From NCBI RefSeq assembly GCF_042658365.1, contig NZ_JBHSQC010000015.1: a DNA stretch of 64,000 nt; one strand, 5' to 3'. The position numbers and the translations under genes were made by a program. Within the stretch, counting starts at the first letter, position 1, and every line of letters begins with the position of its first letter. A model generated the notes under the pieces. It had not been told where the DNA came from. It made no database searches and saw only the letters and a program-made list of their open reading frames with translations. Positions 53,162 through 62,679 of this stretch are shown in pieces. This stretch comes from Carnobacterium_A antarcticum (GTDB lineage: Bacteria > Bacillota > Bacilli > Lactobacillales > Carnobacteriaceae).

Positions 53162-54787
53162 TTACATCATACCGCCCATACCGGGATCCATCATGCCGCC
53201 ACCCATTGGCGCATCTGGCGTTGGTTGGTCTGCTACTACTGCTTCAGTTGTCAACAACAATGCCGCAACACTTGCAGCGTTTTGAAGTGCTGAACGTGTA
53301 ACTTTTGTTGGATCAACAATACCTGCATCAATCATATTGACCCACTCGTTAGTAGCTGCATTGAAGCCCATCCCCATTTCGACATGTTTCAGTTTTTCAA
53401 CAATAACGGATCCTTCAAGACCAGCATTGGCAACGATTTGACGGATAGGTTCTTCTAAAGCACGTAAAACGATTTTCACGCCAGTTTCCACATCGCCTTC
53501 AGCAACGATTTCAGCAACTTTGGCTTGAACATTGATCAAGGCGGTTCCTCCACCGGAAACAATTCCTTCTTCAACAGCTGCACGTGCTGCATTCAAAGCA
53601 TCTTCAATACGAAGCTTGCGGTCTTTCAATTCTGTTTCAGTAGCTGCACCAACTTTGATCACAGCCACTCCGCCAGAAAGTTTTGCTAAACGCTCTTGCA
53701 ATTTTTCGCGGTCAAATTCAGAAGTTGTTTCAGCAGCTTGTGATTTCAACAACGCTACACGTTGCATGATGTTATCTGAAGAACCAGCACCTTCAACGAT
53801 AGTCGTCGACTCTTTTGTCACAACTACTTTAGCTGCATGTCCTAATTCAGCAATACTTGTATCTTTTAATTCTAAGCCTAAATCTTCTGTAATCACTGTT
53901 CCGCCAGTCAAAATAGCGATATCTTCCAACATTGCTTTACGGCGATCTCCAAACCCAGGAGCTTTAACGGCTACAACATTGAATGTTCCGCGTAATTTAT
54001 TTAAAACTAAAGTTGGCAGTGCTTCTCCGTCAACATCATCTGCAATAATCAATAATGGGCGACCTTGTTGCAATATTTGTTCTAATAAAGGCAAAACATC
54101 TTGGATATTCGAAATCTTTTTGTCTGTGATCAATAGATACGGGTTTTCTAGAACGGCTTCCATCTTATCGTTATCTGTTACCATGTATTGTGATAAGTAA
54201 CCACGATCAAATTGCATTCCTTCGACAACATCTAATTCTGTTTCAATTCCTTTAGATTCTTCAATCGTAATGACTCCGTCGTTGCCAACTTTTTCCATTG
54301 CATCTGCAACCAAGTGACCTGTTTCTTCATCGCCTGATGAAATAGCAGCAATTTGTGCAATCGATTCTTTTGTTTCGATTTTTTTAGAAATATTCAATAA
54401 TTCTTCAACGGCTACTTTAGTTGCCAATTCGATTCCGCGGCGAATACCGACCGGGTTAGCTCCAGCAGTTACGTTTTTTAATCCTTCACGAACGATGGCT
54501 TGTGTTAAAACAGTAGCTGTTGTAGTACCGTCACCAGCAATATCATTGGTTTTTGAAGCTACTTCAACAACTAGTTTAGCTCCCATATTTTCAAAATGAT
54601 CTTCTAATTCGATTTCTTTGGCGATCGTTACACCATCATTGGTGATCAAAGGAGAACCGAAAGATTTTTCTAAAACAACGTTTCTTCCTTTGGGTCCTAA
54701 TGTAACTTTGACTGTATCTGCTAAAATATCCACTCCGCGTAACATTGCTGCACGGGCGTCTTCTGAAAATTTAATATCTTTTGCCAT
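53162..54787 (-). CDS. groEL: Chaperonin GroEL
   Basis: 541 residues, full length, starting MAKDIKFSEDAR and ending in the Gly-Met tail GGGMMDPGMGGMM. ATP-binding GDGTTTATVL near 86-95 present. Forms the double-ring folding chamber with GroES. It follows groES by 73 bases under the same CIRCE promoter. Confidence 0.98.
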   Translation of the reverse strand: MAKDIKFSEDARAAMLRGVDILADTVKVTLGPKGRNVVLEKSFGSPLITNDGVTIAKEIELEDHFENMGAKLVVEVASKTNDIAGDGTTTATVLTQAIVREGLKNVTAGANPVGIRRGIELATKVAVEELLNISKKIETKESIAQIAAISSGDEETGHLVADAMEKVGNDGVITIEESKGIETELDVVEGMQFDRGYLSQYMVTDNDKMEAVLENPYLLITDKKISNIQDVLPLLEQILQQGRPLLIIADDVDGEALPTLVLNKLRGTFNVVAVKAPGFGDRRKAMLEDIAILTGGTVITEDLGLELKDTSIAELGHAAKVVVTKESTTIVEGAGSSDNIMQRVALLKSQAAETTSEFDREKLQERLAKLSGGVAVIKVGAATETELKDRKLRIEDALNAARAAVEEGIVSGGGTALINVQAKVAEIVAEGDVETGVKIVLRALEEPIRQIVANAGLEGSVIVEKLKHVEMGMGFNAATNEWVNMIDAGIVDPTKVTRSALQNAASVAALLLTTEAVVADQPTPDAPMGGGMMDPGMGGMM

Positions 54788-54860
54788 TTTTACTTCACCT
54801 CATCGATAGATTTGTGTTGCTTCGTTAACTTTTATTTTTATTCGTTTATTTGTTTAGTTG

Positions 54861-55145
54861 TTATTCAACAATTGCAACGATATCTTGTTCTCTTAATACA
54901 AGATATTCTTTGCCTTCATATTTGACTTCTGTCCCAGTATACTTTTCAAACAATACCGTATCGCCAACTTTGACAGACAATTCAACTTTTGAACCGTTTT
55001 CCAGTATGCGACCTTCGCCGACTGCAATGATCGATCCAGTTTGGGGTTTTTCTTGCGCTGAACCTGGTAAAACAATCCCGCTGACAGTCTTCTCTTCTTC
55101 TTTGGCGACTTCAATAATGACACGCTCTCCTAATGGTTTTAACAC
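54861..55145 (-). CDS. groES: Co-chaperonin GroES
   Basis: 94 residues from a GTG start at 55143-55145, read as (M)LKPLGERVIIEVAKEEEKT. GGAGG lies 7 bases upstream. The frame is open 15 codons further into the CIRCE element, which cannot be coding. Mobile loop GIVLPGSAQEKPQ is present. First gene of the operon. Confidence 0.96.
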   Translation of the reverse strand: MLKPLGERVIIEVAKEEEKTVSGIVLPGSAQEKPQTGSIIAVGEGRILENGSKVELSVKVGDTVLFEKYTGTEVKYEGKEYLVLREQDIVAIVE

Positions 55146-55183
55146 GTAAATCCCTCCATCTTTCTTATCTGATTCATCTCTAT

Positions 55184-55250
55184 TTAGCACTCTTTAATAC
55201 CGAGTGCTAAACCACTCTTTTATCATAATCAAATTCGCTTTCAATTGCAA
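55184..55250 (-). promoter_or_regulatory. groESL promoter with CIRCE operator
   Basis: Perfect CIRCE, TTAGCACTC-N9-GAGTGCTAA, at 55184-55210. Upstream on the minus strand TTGCAA (55245-55250), 17 bases, TATGAT (55222-55227). HrcA bound at CIRCE represses the operon until heat stress. hrcA is not in the window. Confidence 0.96.
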
Positions 55251-55494
55251 GTCTTTTGACGAAAATAAGAACCGAAAAAACTGTTTTTTTGATTCTTATC
55301 CTTCGCTTGTACAGCTTAAAAGGATACAAAAGTTTAAACATTGCTGAACATCTTATGTTATACTGAAAAATGAAACTTATTTCATTATAATAAGATTATG
55401 CTTCATTTTTCTTTGCATAATGAAGCTTTTGGTTCAACGAGAAATTAAATAAAGAAGTACCATTACTTCTAAAAAAGAAGGTTCGTAAACACAT

Positions 55495-56148
55495 ATGAAA
55501 AAAGCACTAAGTCACACCGCTATTGTTATGACGCTGGTTTACATTCTGGCACAGTTTTTACCGGTTTTGATCATTGTCTTAGCTCCTCAAAGTTACCAAA
55601 CAGAAGCTTTGATTTATGGTAATATTTTTTCTTTTACTGCAGGCGCCTTCGTTATGCTTCTGCTTAACCGAAAATCGAATATCCGGAACAGCATTACATT
55701 GAGTCCTTCAGCACCACGGTCTACCGTTATTCTTTGGGGAATACTGGGTATTTTTATGGCCTTAGCTGCTCAATATGCGGCTACCTTGATTGAAATTTTT
55801 TTACTAGGCTTACCCATGGGCTCAGAAAACACACAACAAATTTTATTGTCCATCGACAAATACCCTTTATACCTGATCATTGTTTCTATTATGGCACCGA
55901 TTATGGAAGAATTTGTTTTCCGAAAAGTTATTTTTGGGTTCTTCTATGATATCACAGGTGGAGTTGGAGCAGCGGTCATTAGCTCACTACTGTTTGCTTT
56001 CATGCATTTTGACAGTCACATTCTGCTTTATTCAACGATCGGTTTTGTGTTCTCTTATCTGTACGTAAAAACTAAAAACATCGCCACTCCGATTATCGCA
56101 CATGTACTGATGAATACAGTAGTGGTTTTACTCAACTTATTCTTATAA
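55495..56148 (+). CDS. CPBP-family intramembrane metalloprotease (YdiL-like)
   Basis: 217 residues, about six membrane helices. CPBP/Abi motifs: EExxxR at E138-E139-R143 (MEEFVFRK), H171 in FAFMHFD and H203 with N207 in IAHVLMNTV. Members cleave CAAX-like or other membrane substrates or serve in bacteriocin immunity. The substrate here is unknown. Located next to groES as in Bacillus ydiL. A TGtTATACT extended -10 lies upstream near 55357. Confidence 0.88.
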   Translation: MKKALSHTAIVMTLVYILAQFLPVLIIVLAPQSYQTEALIYGNIFSFTAGAFVMLLLNRKSNIRNSITLSPSAPRSTVILWGILGIFMALAAQYAATLIEIFLLGLPMGSENTQQILLSIDKYPLYLIIVSIMAPIMEEFVFRKVIFGFFYDITGGVGAAVISSLLFAFMHFDSHILLYSTIGFVFSYLYVKTKNIATPIIAHVLMNTVVVLLNLFL

Positions 56149-56182
56149 GGCTTGTTAATAGAGAAAGGAATTTTTTTACTAT

Positions 56183-56389
56183 ATGAATAATAAAAATTTT
56201 ATCATGCAAATTGTTTTTAATTACTTGATGGCTGTTCTTTTTGTTTGGTTTACCATCAACTCCGTATCCTCAGATGGTTGGGGTATTTTCCCAATTTTGT
56301 TTGTTATCTTCGCAACCAATGATTTTATCCGAGGGTCTAAAATTCTTGAAATTTATTTGAAGATAAAAAAAGGCGGCAAACCTAAATAA
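56183..56389 (+). CDS. Small two-helix membrane protein (YdiK/DUF4305-like)
   Basis: 68 residues, two hydrophobic segments (about 8-26 and 32-46) and a basic tail. Position between the CPBP gene and rex, and the general sequence, match Bacillus YdiK. Function unknown. It is 34 bases after the CPBP gene and ends at a terminator. Confidence 0.72.
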   Translation: MNNKNFIMQIVFNYLMAVLFVWFTINSVSSDGWGIFPILFVIFATNDFIRGSKILEIYLKIKKGGKPK

Positions 56390-56404
56390 GGTTGCCGCTT
56401 TTTT
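56371..56404. terminator. Bidirectional terminator between ydiK-like gene and rex
   Basis: GCGGCAAaCCT pairs with AGGTTGCCGC (one bulged base), T-runs on both sides. Overlaps the ends of both convergent genes. Confidence 0.85.
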
Positions 56405-57065
56405 ATTCTTCGTCTTTCTTGTCTTTATCTTTATCCGTATTGTAATGATCTAAGAAATAAATCAACGTTTGCAATTCATTTGTTAAGTCAACATTTTGAA
56501 CACGTATACTCTTTGGTACAGAAATCCGGATAGGCGTAAAGTTCATGATACCTTTAACTCCTGCTTCTGCTAAATCATTTGTGGTTTCTTGGGCTACTTC
56601 CGTAGGTACCGTTAAAATGACCACTTCGATTTGCTGTAAGCGAAGTTGTTCAACCATTTCGCTCATCGGATAAACAGGTACTCCGCTTAGGATAGTTCCA
56701 ACGATTTCTTTATTGATATCAAAGGCAGCGCTGATCCGCATATTATTGCTTTGGTGAAAATTGTAATTCAATAAAGCATGGCCTAAATTCCCTACACCAA
56801 TTAAAGCTACGTTAGTCAAACGATCTTGTTTCAATGTTTTGCTGAAAAAATTCATCAAGTCTTCAACATCATAACCATAACCTCTTTTTCCTAAAGCTCC
56901 AAAATAAGAAAAGTCACGGCGTATAGTAGCACTATCAACTTTTACTGCTGCACTTAATTCAGTCGAAGAAACACGTTCTTTGCCTGCATCATGCAAAAAA
57001 CGCAAATAACGGTAATAAATCGGCAATCTTTTTGCCGTTGCTTTTGGTACTTTTAAATTGGACAT
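56403..57065 (-). CDS. rex: Redox-sensing transcriptional repressor Rex
   Basis: 220 residues. N-terminal winged helix 1-80 (SATIRRDFSYFGALGKRGYGY) and a Rossmann NADH-binding domain with GVGNLG at 90-95. Rex leaves DNA when NADH rises, derepressing fermentation and anaerobic genes. A matching dyad lies upstream. Confidence 0.95.
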   Translation of the reverse strand: MSNLKVPKATAKRLPIYYRYLRFLHDAGKERVSSTELSAAVKVDSATIRRDFSYFGALGKRGYGYDVEDLMNFFSKTLKQDRLTNVALIGVGNLGHALLNYNFHQSNNMRISAAFDINKEIVGTILSGVPVYPMSEMVEQLRLQQIEVVILTVPTEVAQETTNDLAEAGVKGIMNFTPIRISVPKSIRVQNVDLTNELQTLIYFLDHYNTDKDKDKKDEE

Positions 57066-57380
57066 TTCTTTTCCTCCACTTTATTATTTTCAGTCAGTTA
57101 ATTAATCAAATACTTTTTCACAATTATTCCGATTTAAACGAAACTTCACAAGCGTTTTTTTGTTTCAACTAAGCAATTATAGCATAGTTTTATGATATTA
57201 CTAGTATTTAGGACGTTATTTTTCCAAAAAAAATGATAGAGGCACTTTTCTGCTTGTGAACATTCACAAACTTCGCTTGTGAATCAAGGGTTTCTGACCC
57301 AAAAAAATCTGTTCGAATAATATCAGAATGTTTCGTTCTATGCTAAACTATAAAAGAGAACTATGAAATGAGGAAATGAC
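57066..57380. other. Divergent intergenic region between rex and ABC-F gene
   Basis: About 315 bases without a gene. It holds the TTGTGAA-type dyad at 57254-57269 plus single half-sites at 57145-57151 (TTCACAA) and about 57278-57284 (TTGTGAA), and the promoters of both genes. Confidence 0.6.
57254..57269. promoter_or_regulatory. Candidate Rex operator
   Basis: TTGTGAA-CA-TTCACAA, both Rex half-sites perfect but with a 2-base centre instead of the usual 4. A further half-site follows about 9 bases on. Position suits autoregulation of rex or control of the ABC-F gene. Confidence 0.5.
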
Positions 57381-59339
57381 ATGATTTTACTACAAGTCCA
57401 ACATGTAGCTCGTTATTTTGGAGCAGATGTGTTGTTTGAAAATATTTACTTAGAAATCCAAGAAAATGCACGTGTTGCTTTAGTGGGTCGAAACGGTGCC
57501 GGAAAATCGACCTTATTAAAAATGATTGCAGAAATTGAACAACCTGATGCTGGACGGATCGTTAAGAGTAAAAATATTACGATTGGTTATTTAGCACAGA
57601 ATACCGGCTTGCAATCCGAGAAAACCATTTGGGATGAAATGCTGGTCGTTTTCGAACCTGTGATCCAAATCGAGAAAAATATGCGTGCCATTGAAGTTCA
57701 ATTGGGCGACCCAGGACTGTTAGCCGATAAAGAGGCTTATCAAAAAACCTTAGAACGCTACGATCAATTGCAACACGACTTTCGAGCAGCTAACGGATTC
57801 GGTTACGAAGCCGAGATCCGTTCTGTTTTGCATGGCTTCCGTTTTTACGAAGAAGACTATCAAAAAAAGATCCATCAATTATCAGGTGGCCAAAAAACAC
57901 GTTTAGCGCTAGCTAAACTGTTATTAGAAAAAAGAGATTTATTGATTTTGGATGAGCCGACTAATCACCTGGATATCGAAACATTGGATTGGTTAGAGAA
58001 CTATTTGCAAATGTATCGCGGGGCATTATTGATCGTTTCACATGACCGTTACTTTTTAGACAAAGTCGTCAACGAAGTTTACGAGATCAGCCGTCAAAAA
58101 ATCACTCATTATAAAGGAAATTACTCCAAGTACCTAGATTTAAAAGCAGCTCAATTAGAACGCGAATGGAAAGAATTTGAAAAGCAGCAAACAGAAATCG
58201 CTAAATTAGAAGACTTTGTTAACCGCAACTTGGTTCGGGCTTCTACAACCAAACGAGCACAAAGCCGCCGGAAACAACTAGAGAAAATGGAGCGAATCGA
58301 TCGACCGCAAGGCGATGAAAAATCAGCTCATTTTCGTTTTCAATCCGGAAAAGAAAGCGGCAATATGGTGTTGACCTTAGCCGATGGAGCTATTGGGTAT
58401 GAACGCCAAATCCTATCTGCTCCGATTGATTTAGAAGTTCGCAAATACGATTCAATTGCCTTAGTCGGACCGAACGGGATCGGAAAATCTACCTTATTAA
58501 AGTCTTTGATTGGCCAGTTGCCATTGATTCAAGGCAGTGAGCAATTAGGGGTTAATGTTGATTTAGGGTATTACGATCAAGAACAAGCTAATTTGAATTC
58601 CAACAAAACTGTTTTAAGCGAATTATGGGACAGTCACCCAACAACTCCTGAAAAAGATATCCGCAGCATTTTGGGCAGCTTTTTGTTTACAGGCGAAGAT
58701 GTTGAAAAAGCGGTCACTAGTCTAAGCGGTGGAGAAAAAGCTCGTCTAGCTTTAGCTAAACTGTCTATGCACCGCGATAATTTTTTGATTTTGGATGAGC
58801 CGACCAACCATTTAGATATTGACAGCAAAGAAGTGTTAGAGAATGCTTTGATCGATTTCGACGGCACACTTTTATTTGTTTCGCATGACCGTTACTTTAT
58901 TAATCGGTTAGCGACTTCAGTGGTAGAATTATCGGCAGAAGGCAGTACCCTTTATCTGGGAGATTATGACTATTATCTGGAGAAAAAAGCCCAGCAAGAA
59001 GAACTCCGCCAACTTGCTGAAGCAGAAGAGCTAGAACAAAAAGGCATTCCATCCAAGCCCACTAACTCCACCGGAAAAAACAAACGCGAAATCGATAAAG
59101 ATGCCCAAAAACTGGTCCGACAATTGAAACGCCGAGTCGACACACTGGAAACCGACATGTCCGCTATCGAACAAAATATCGAAACTTTTGAATTGCAGTT
59201 GACCGAACCTGAAGTGTTTGGCGATCATGTAAAAGTACAAGAAATCAATCAAGAATTAACTGCTCTACACTCCCAGCTTGACGGTATTTTAGCAGAGTGG
59301 GAAGAAAAAAGCATTGAATTAGAAGAGCTCAGTGATTGA
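57381..59339 (+). CDS. ABC-F family ATPase (YdiF-type)
   Basis: 652 residues, two ABC domains and no membrane part. Walker A GRNGAGKST near 32-40 and GPNGIGKST near 361-369, signatures LSGGQKTRLALAK and LSGGEKARLALAK, Walker B LLILDEPTNHLD and FLILDEPTNHLD. The linker (about 240-320) is basic, as in ribosome-binding ABC-F factors, and the C-terminus (555-652) is a coiled coil. Likely a translation factor rather than an antibiotic resistance protein, from its housekeeping location beside rex. Confidence 0.9.
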   Translation: MILLQVQHVARYFGADVLFENIYLEIQENARVALVGRNGAGKSTLLKMIAEIEQPDAGRIVKSKNITIGYLAQNTGLQSEKTIWDEMLVVFEPVIQIEKNMRAIEVQLGDPGLLADKEAYQKTLERYDQLQHDFRAANGFGYEAEIRSVLHGFRFYEEDYQKKIHQLSGGQKTRLALAKLLLEKRDLLILDEPTNHLDIETLDWLENYLQMYRGALLIVSHDRYFLDKVVNEVYEISRQKITHYKGNYSKYLDLKAAQLEREWKEFEKQQTEIAKLEDFVNRNLVRASTTKRAQSRRKQLEKMERIDRPQGDEKSAHFRFQSGKESGNMVLTLADGAIGYERQILSAPIDLEVRKYDSIALVGPNGIGKSTLLKSLIGQLPLIQGSEQLGVNVDLGYYDQEQANLNSNKTVLSELWDSHPTTPEKDIRSILGSFLFTGEDVEKAVTSLSGGEKARLALAKLSMHRDNFLILDEPTNHLDIDSKEVLENALIDFDGTLLFVSHDRYFINRLATSVVELSAEGSTLYLGDYDYYLEKKAQQEELRQLAEAEELEQKGIPSKPTNSTGKNKREIDKDAQKLVRQLKRRVDTLETDMSAIEQNIETFELQLTEPEVFGDHVKVQEINQELTALHSQLDGILAEWEEKSIELEELSD

Positions 59340-59404
59340 TCGACATCTTTTGAAGCAAACCTTGCTTCAAAAGATCTAAACTGAAAACAATTAACTAAAT
59401 TTAA

Positions 59405-59450
59405 AAGGACATAGCCTATTTTATGAGACTAATAGGCTATGTCCTTTTTT
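59405..59450 (+). terminator. Intrinsic terminator after ABC-F gene
   Basis: AAGGACATAGCCTATT / AATAGGCTATGTCCTT perfect 16-base stem followed by TTTTTT on the plus strand. Confidence 0.95.
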
Positions 59451-59586
59451 CTACAAACAACTGAGGTTAAATAATTCTTTGTCAATCGTATTCATAGTTC
59501 TTAAGGGAATGAAGTTTCCGAAAAAATTTCTCTCACTTATCCGCCTCGTCTAATCACTAACTTCAACTTCTCATACGAAGCTAATG

Positions 59587-60294
59587 TTAACACCTTACAT
59601 ATTTGCGTTTGAAACCTAACTTTCCTTTATCCATCTCTTTTTGAATACTTTCATAAGCGTTTAGAAAACTGTTTTGTTTCTTTTCCCGCTTGACTTCTAC
59701 GATGCCTACTTCTGCTGCAGTCTCACTAGCCTTTTCGTTTAGTGGTGAAAATGATACTCCCACAGTGTATAGAAAATTATTCATAGCAGCTTTCGTCCGC
59801 TCTGGCGAATCATGAATCGTATTTTTCACGATATCAAGCATATTAGACATCTTACTTTCAGAAAATTCATTGTCTGGACGGTTTCCTAAAAGCCAACAGT
59901 AACAACTCCAGCCTGCTGACATTTTCAGCTCTTGACCGCTTGCAATCCATTTATCGGCAATATCTTGTGCATGGTCTGACTCAGATAATGTTACGGCCAC
60001 CACGTAATCGGACAGCATATAAAAATAGGCTGCATCAATCCAGCGCTCAAAGTCCGACTCTGTCATGGCTTTTGGATCGGCAATAATACCTGCAAAGTAC
60101 ATGGCATCATAATTCCCTGTAGCATAAAGCTCTTCAGCTAACGGTTGGTTTATTTTTATTTTCTTTGCGATGGGTTTCATAGCGCCTGTAGCCGTACCAA
60201 AAAGCGGCTCGTGGGCTCCATTAGATAGGTACATTTTCTTCATTCTTTCCTTGCCCAAAGCTTCAAGCTCCTGCATAACTGTTTCAAAATCCAT
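59587..60294 (-). CDS. AlkD-like DNA alkylation repair protein
   Basis: 235 residues, all-helical HEAT-like repeats with the family segments GNYDAMYFAGIIADP, WIDAAYFYMLSDYV and MSAGWSCYCWLLGNR. AlkD/AlkC glycosylases excise alkylated bases. Here the DNA-binding Arg and the catalytic Trp/Asp could not be aligned confidently, so glycosylase activity is uncertain. Not part of the tsa operon, with a terminator between. Confidence 0.72.
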   Translation of the reverse strand: MDFETVMQELEALGKERMKKMYLSNGAHEPLFGTATGAMKPIAKKIKINQPLAEELYATGNYDAMYFAGIIADPKAMTESDFERWIDAAYFYMLSDYVVAVTLSESDHAQDIADKWIASGQELKMSAGWSCYCWLLGNRPDNEFSESKMSNMLDIVKNTIHDSPERTKAAMNNFLYTVGVSFSPLNEKASETAAEVGIVEVKREKKQNSFLNAYESIQKEMDKGKLGFKRKYVRC

Positions 60295-60467
60295 TTTTTT
60301 GTACTTCCTTCCTGAATCTTAATACCTGTTGAATTGTAAGAAACTTATTGATACTCTTTTCTAAACTTCTATACTTTTCAATTTTACCATAGTTTTATAC
60401 TGCTATTTTGCTTTCTGAATTGGTTGAATTGCAGACACTGCTGTTAAAAAATGTATTAGATAAAGCC

Positions 60468-60503
60468 AAAAAAGATTAAGTCCAATTGAACTTAATCTTT
60501 TTT
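60468..60503. terminator. Terminator after tsaD
   Basis: AAAAAAGATTAAGT / ACTTAATCTTTTTT 14-base stem with T-runs on both strands, 22 bases past the tsaD stop. Confidence 0.88.
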
Positions 60504-60524
60504 GCTTCAATATTATTTTAATCA

Positions 60525-61565
60525 TCAAGACAATGTGCCTTCATAACTATCAAAGGTTAAACCTGGTTGTGCATTCAAATCATAATCTGCAAATTGTTGT
60601 TGGTTGTATTCTATATAGGCTGCAGCGCCAATCATGGCGGCATTGTCTCCACACAGTGCCAAAGGCGGGATCAAGAACTCCACTTCCGGCAACTCTTGAG
60701 CCATCGCTTTTGATAATCCGTTTCGTAAGCCTTGATTTGCAGCGACACCGCCAGCTAAGACTAGCTGCTTAACTCCCAATTCCTTAGCGGCCCGGATTGT
60801 TTTTGTTACGAGCACTTCCACAACACTTGCTTGAAAACTAGCCGCTAAATTATCAGCATCTAGTTCCTCGCCTTTTTGTTTAGCATTGTGGACTAAGTTG
60901 ATAAAAGAACTTTTTAACCCACTAAAACTAAAATCATAATTATCATCTTTCAACATCGCTCGCGGGAAATGATACGTATCTTTGCCGATTTGTGCCATCT
61001 CATCAATGCGTTTGCCGCCCGGATAAGGCAGTCCTAAGACCCGGCCAATTTTATCATAGGCTTCTCCGGCTGCATCGTCTCGAGTCTCGCCGATGATTTC
61101 AAATTTTCCATCTTCTTCCATATACACTAATTCAGTATGTCCTCCGCTGACCACTAAAGCCAATAACGGGAAAACCAGCGGCTGGATCAATCGATTGGCA
61201 TAAATGTGTCCTGCCATATGATTAACGGCAATTAAAGGCAAGTTATAAGCATACGCAATCGCTTTAGCTGCATTAACGCCGATCAGTAATGCTCCCACTA
61301 ATCCAGGACCATTTGTTACGGCAACTGCCGATAATTCTTGGTAAGCAACTGAGGCTTCTTCCAATGCTTCTTCAATGCATTGCGTAATCTGTTCAACGTG
61401 ATGCCGGCTTGCAATTTCTGGGACTACTCCGCCGAAACGCATATGGCTCTTGATTTGTGAAGCGACTATATTCGACAACAAGCGATGCCCATTTTCGACT
61501 ACTGCCACACTAGTTTCATCACAACTTGTTTCAATTGCTAAAATTAAATTTCGTTTGGTTTCCAT
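60525..61565 (-). CDS. tsaD: tRNA N6-adenosine threonylcarbamoyltransferase
   Basis: 346 residues. ASKHA fold with ETSCDETSVAVVE at the N-terminus, metal histidines H116 and H120 in NHMAGH, and VSGGHTELVYM. With TsaB and TsaE it places the t6A modification at A37 of ANN-reading tRNAs. Last gene of tsaB-GNAT-rimI-tsaD. tsaE is not adjacent. Confidence 0.97.
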   Translation of the reverse strand: METKRNLILAIETSCDETSVAVVENGHRLLSNIVASQIKSHMRFGGVVPEIASRHHVEQITQCIEEALEEASVAYQELSAVAVTNGPGLVGALLIGVNAAKAIAYAYNLPLIAVNHMAGHIYANRLIQPLVFPLLALVVSGGHTELVYMEEDGKFEIIGETRDDAAGEAYDKIGRVLGLPYPGGKRIDEMAQIGKDTYHFPRAMLKDDNYDFSFSGLKSSFINLVHNAKQKGEELDADNLAASFQASVVEVLVTKTIRAAKELGVKQLVLAGGVAANQGLRNGLSKAMAQELPEVEFLIPPLALCGDNAAMIGAAAYIEYNQQQFADYDLNAQPGLTFDSYEGTLS

Positions 61566-61592
61566 GCTTTCACTCTCTTCTACCTGACATTT

Positions 61593-62084
61593 TTAGTCGC
61601 CGTTCACTAACTTGCTATAGCGCATCACTTGCGCATCTTCTACGGGATTCCTGTAATAAGCTTTGCGTACAGCTACTTTTTCAAAGTCTAATTTTTGATA
61701 AACGGCAATGGCTGCTTTATTGCTGGAACGTACTTCTAAAAAAAGTTGTTCCATTCCATTTTCGCTTAAATGATTTAAACAGGCACCTAAAAATTGGCTG
61801 CCGATTCCTTGGTTTTTATAGGCATGATCCACCCCAAAATTCGTAATCTCTGCTTCGCCTAAAAAATGGTGGTAACCAATAAAGCCTATCGCTTTTTGAT
61901 GTTTGATTGCAAAACCATACCCAACAAACGGAGCTTCTAAATCTGTCGAGAAGTTTTCTGCTGTCCAAGGCGAACCATTAGAGTAACTAGCTTCAGCCAG
62001 TTGATGAATTTGTTCACTAGACAATAGCACTTCTTCTGGGAAAACAAACTGAATTTCCCGAGATTCAGTTTTAATGCGGTTCAT
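61593..62084 (-). CDS. RimI-like GNAT acetyltransferase (second)
   Basis: 163 residues, GNAT fold. Acetyl-CoA loop HAYKNQGIGSQFL and the RimI-type C-terminal LEVRSSNKAAIAVYQKLDF with YYRNPVEDAQVM. It may acetylate protein N-termini, but since a more typical RimI is encoded directly upstream its substrate may differ. Start overlaps the upstream gene by 14 bases. Confidence 0.8.
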   Translation of the reverse strand: MNRIKTESREIQFVFPEEVLLSSEQIHQLAEASYSNGSPWTAENFSTDLEAPFVGYGFAIKHQKAIGFIGYHHFLGEAEITNFGVDHAYKNQGIGSQFLGACLNHLSENGMEQLFLEVRSSNKAAIAVYQKLDFEKVAVRKAYYRNPVEDAQVMRYSKLVNGD

Positions 62085-62679
62085 AACTATCCCTCTTTCT
62101 TAACAATAAACTCATTTCTAAAGCATCTTCATGATCTCCAGCATAATACTCTTTTTTTACTTTTCCGTCTTTGAAGCCTAATTTTCGATATAAGTGCTGA
62201 GCCGCAACATTTGAAACTCGTACTTCTAAACTGACTTTCACCATGTCTTCTTTTTGTGCCAATTGCATCATTTCTTTCATTAAACGCAGTGCAATTCCCT
62301 TGTTTCGTTCAGCAGGTACTACTGCAATATTGGTGATATGAGCTTCTTCTTCAACAAACCAAGCGCCAATAAAGGCTAGCGGGCGTTCTTGGTCTCTTAC
62401 AATCAAATACAGCGCACGTGTATTGTGATTGATTTCATGCTCCAATGCCTTTTTATTCCAAGGAGCACTTCCGTTGTAGCTGAGTTCTTGGATACGGACA
62501 ATATCTGGAATATCTTCATCTGTTGCTACGAACCATTGAAAAGCTTGGTCGTCTTCCAACCGCATCACAGCCGTTGATAGATGAACTCGGTTTGCTAATG
62601 TCGTCGGCCAAGATTGTCCTTCTGCTTTATTCAGTGCTGCTCGGTTCATCGCGAACCACTCTCTAAATTTTTTCAACAT
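62071..62679 (-). CDS. rimI: Ribosomal-protein-alanine N-acetyltransferase RimI-like
   Basis: 202 residues. Residues 1-50 are an extra N-terminal region absent from Bacillus RimI, and the GNAT domain follows with AHITNIAVVPAERNKGIALRL and LEVRVSNVAAQHLYRKLGF, then YYAGDHEDALEM. Motifs fit Bacillus RimI better than those of its neighbour. AGGAGGAAACGT precedes the ATG, and the start overlaps tsaB by 17 bases. Confidence 0.82.
   Translation of the reverse strand: MLKKFREWFAMNRAALNKAEGQSWPTTLANRVHLSTAVMRLEDDQAFQWFVATDEDIPDIVRIQELSYNGSAPWNKKALEHEINHNTRALYLIVRDQERPLAFIGAWFVEEEAHITNIAVVPAERNKGIALRLMKEMMQLAQKEDMVKVSLEVRVSNVAAQHLYRKLGFKDGKVKKEYYAGDHEDALEMSLLLRKRDSYEPH

Noticed and set aside
53532..54200. 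222-codon plus-strand frame opposite groEL
   Set aside because: Long antisense frame caused by codon bias in groEL, without ribosome site or family.
55146..55190. Upstream extension of groES
   Set aside because: It would run into the CIRCE operator. The GTG with GGAGG is the proper start.
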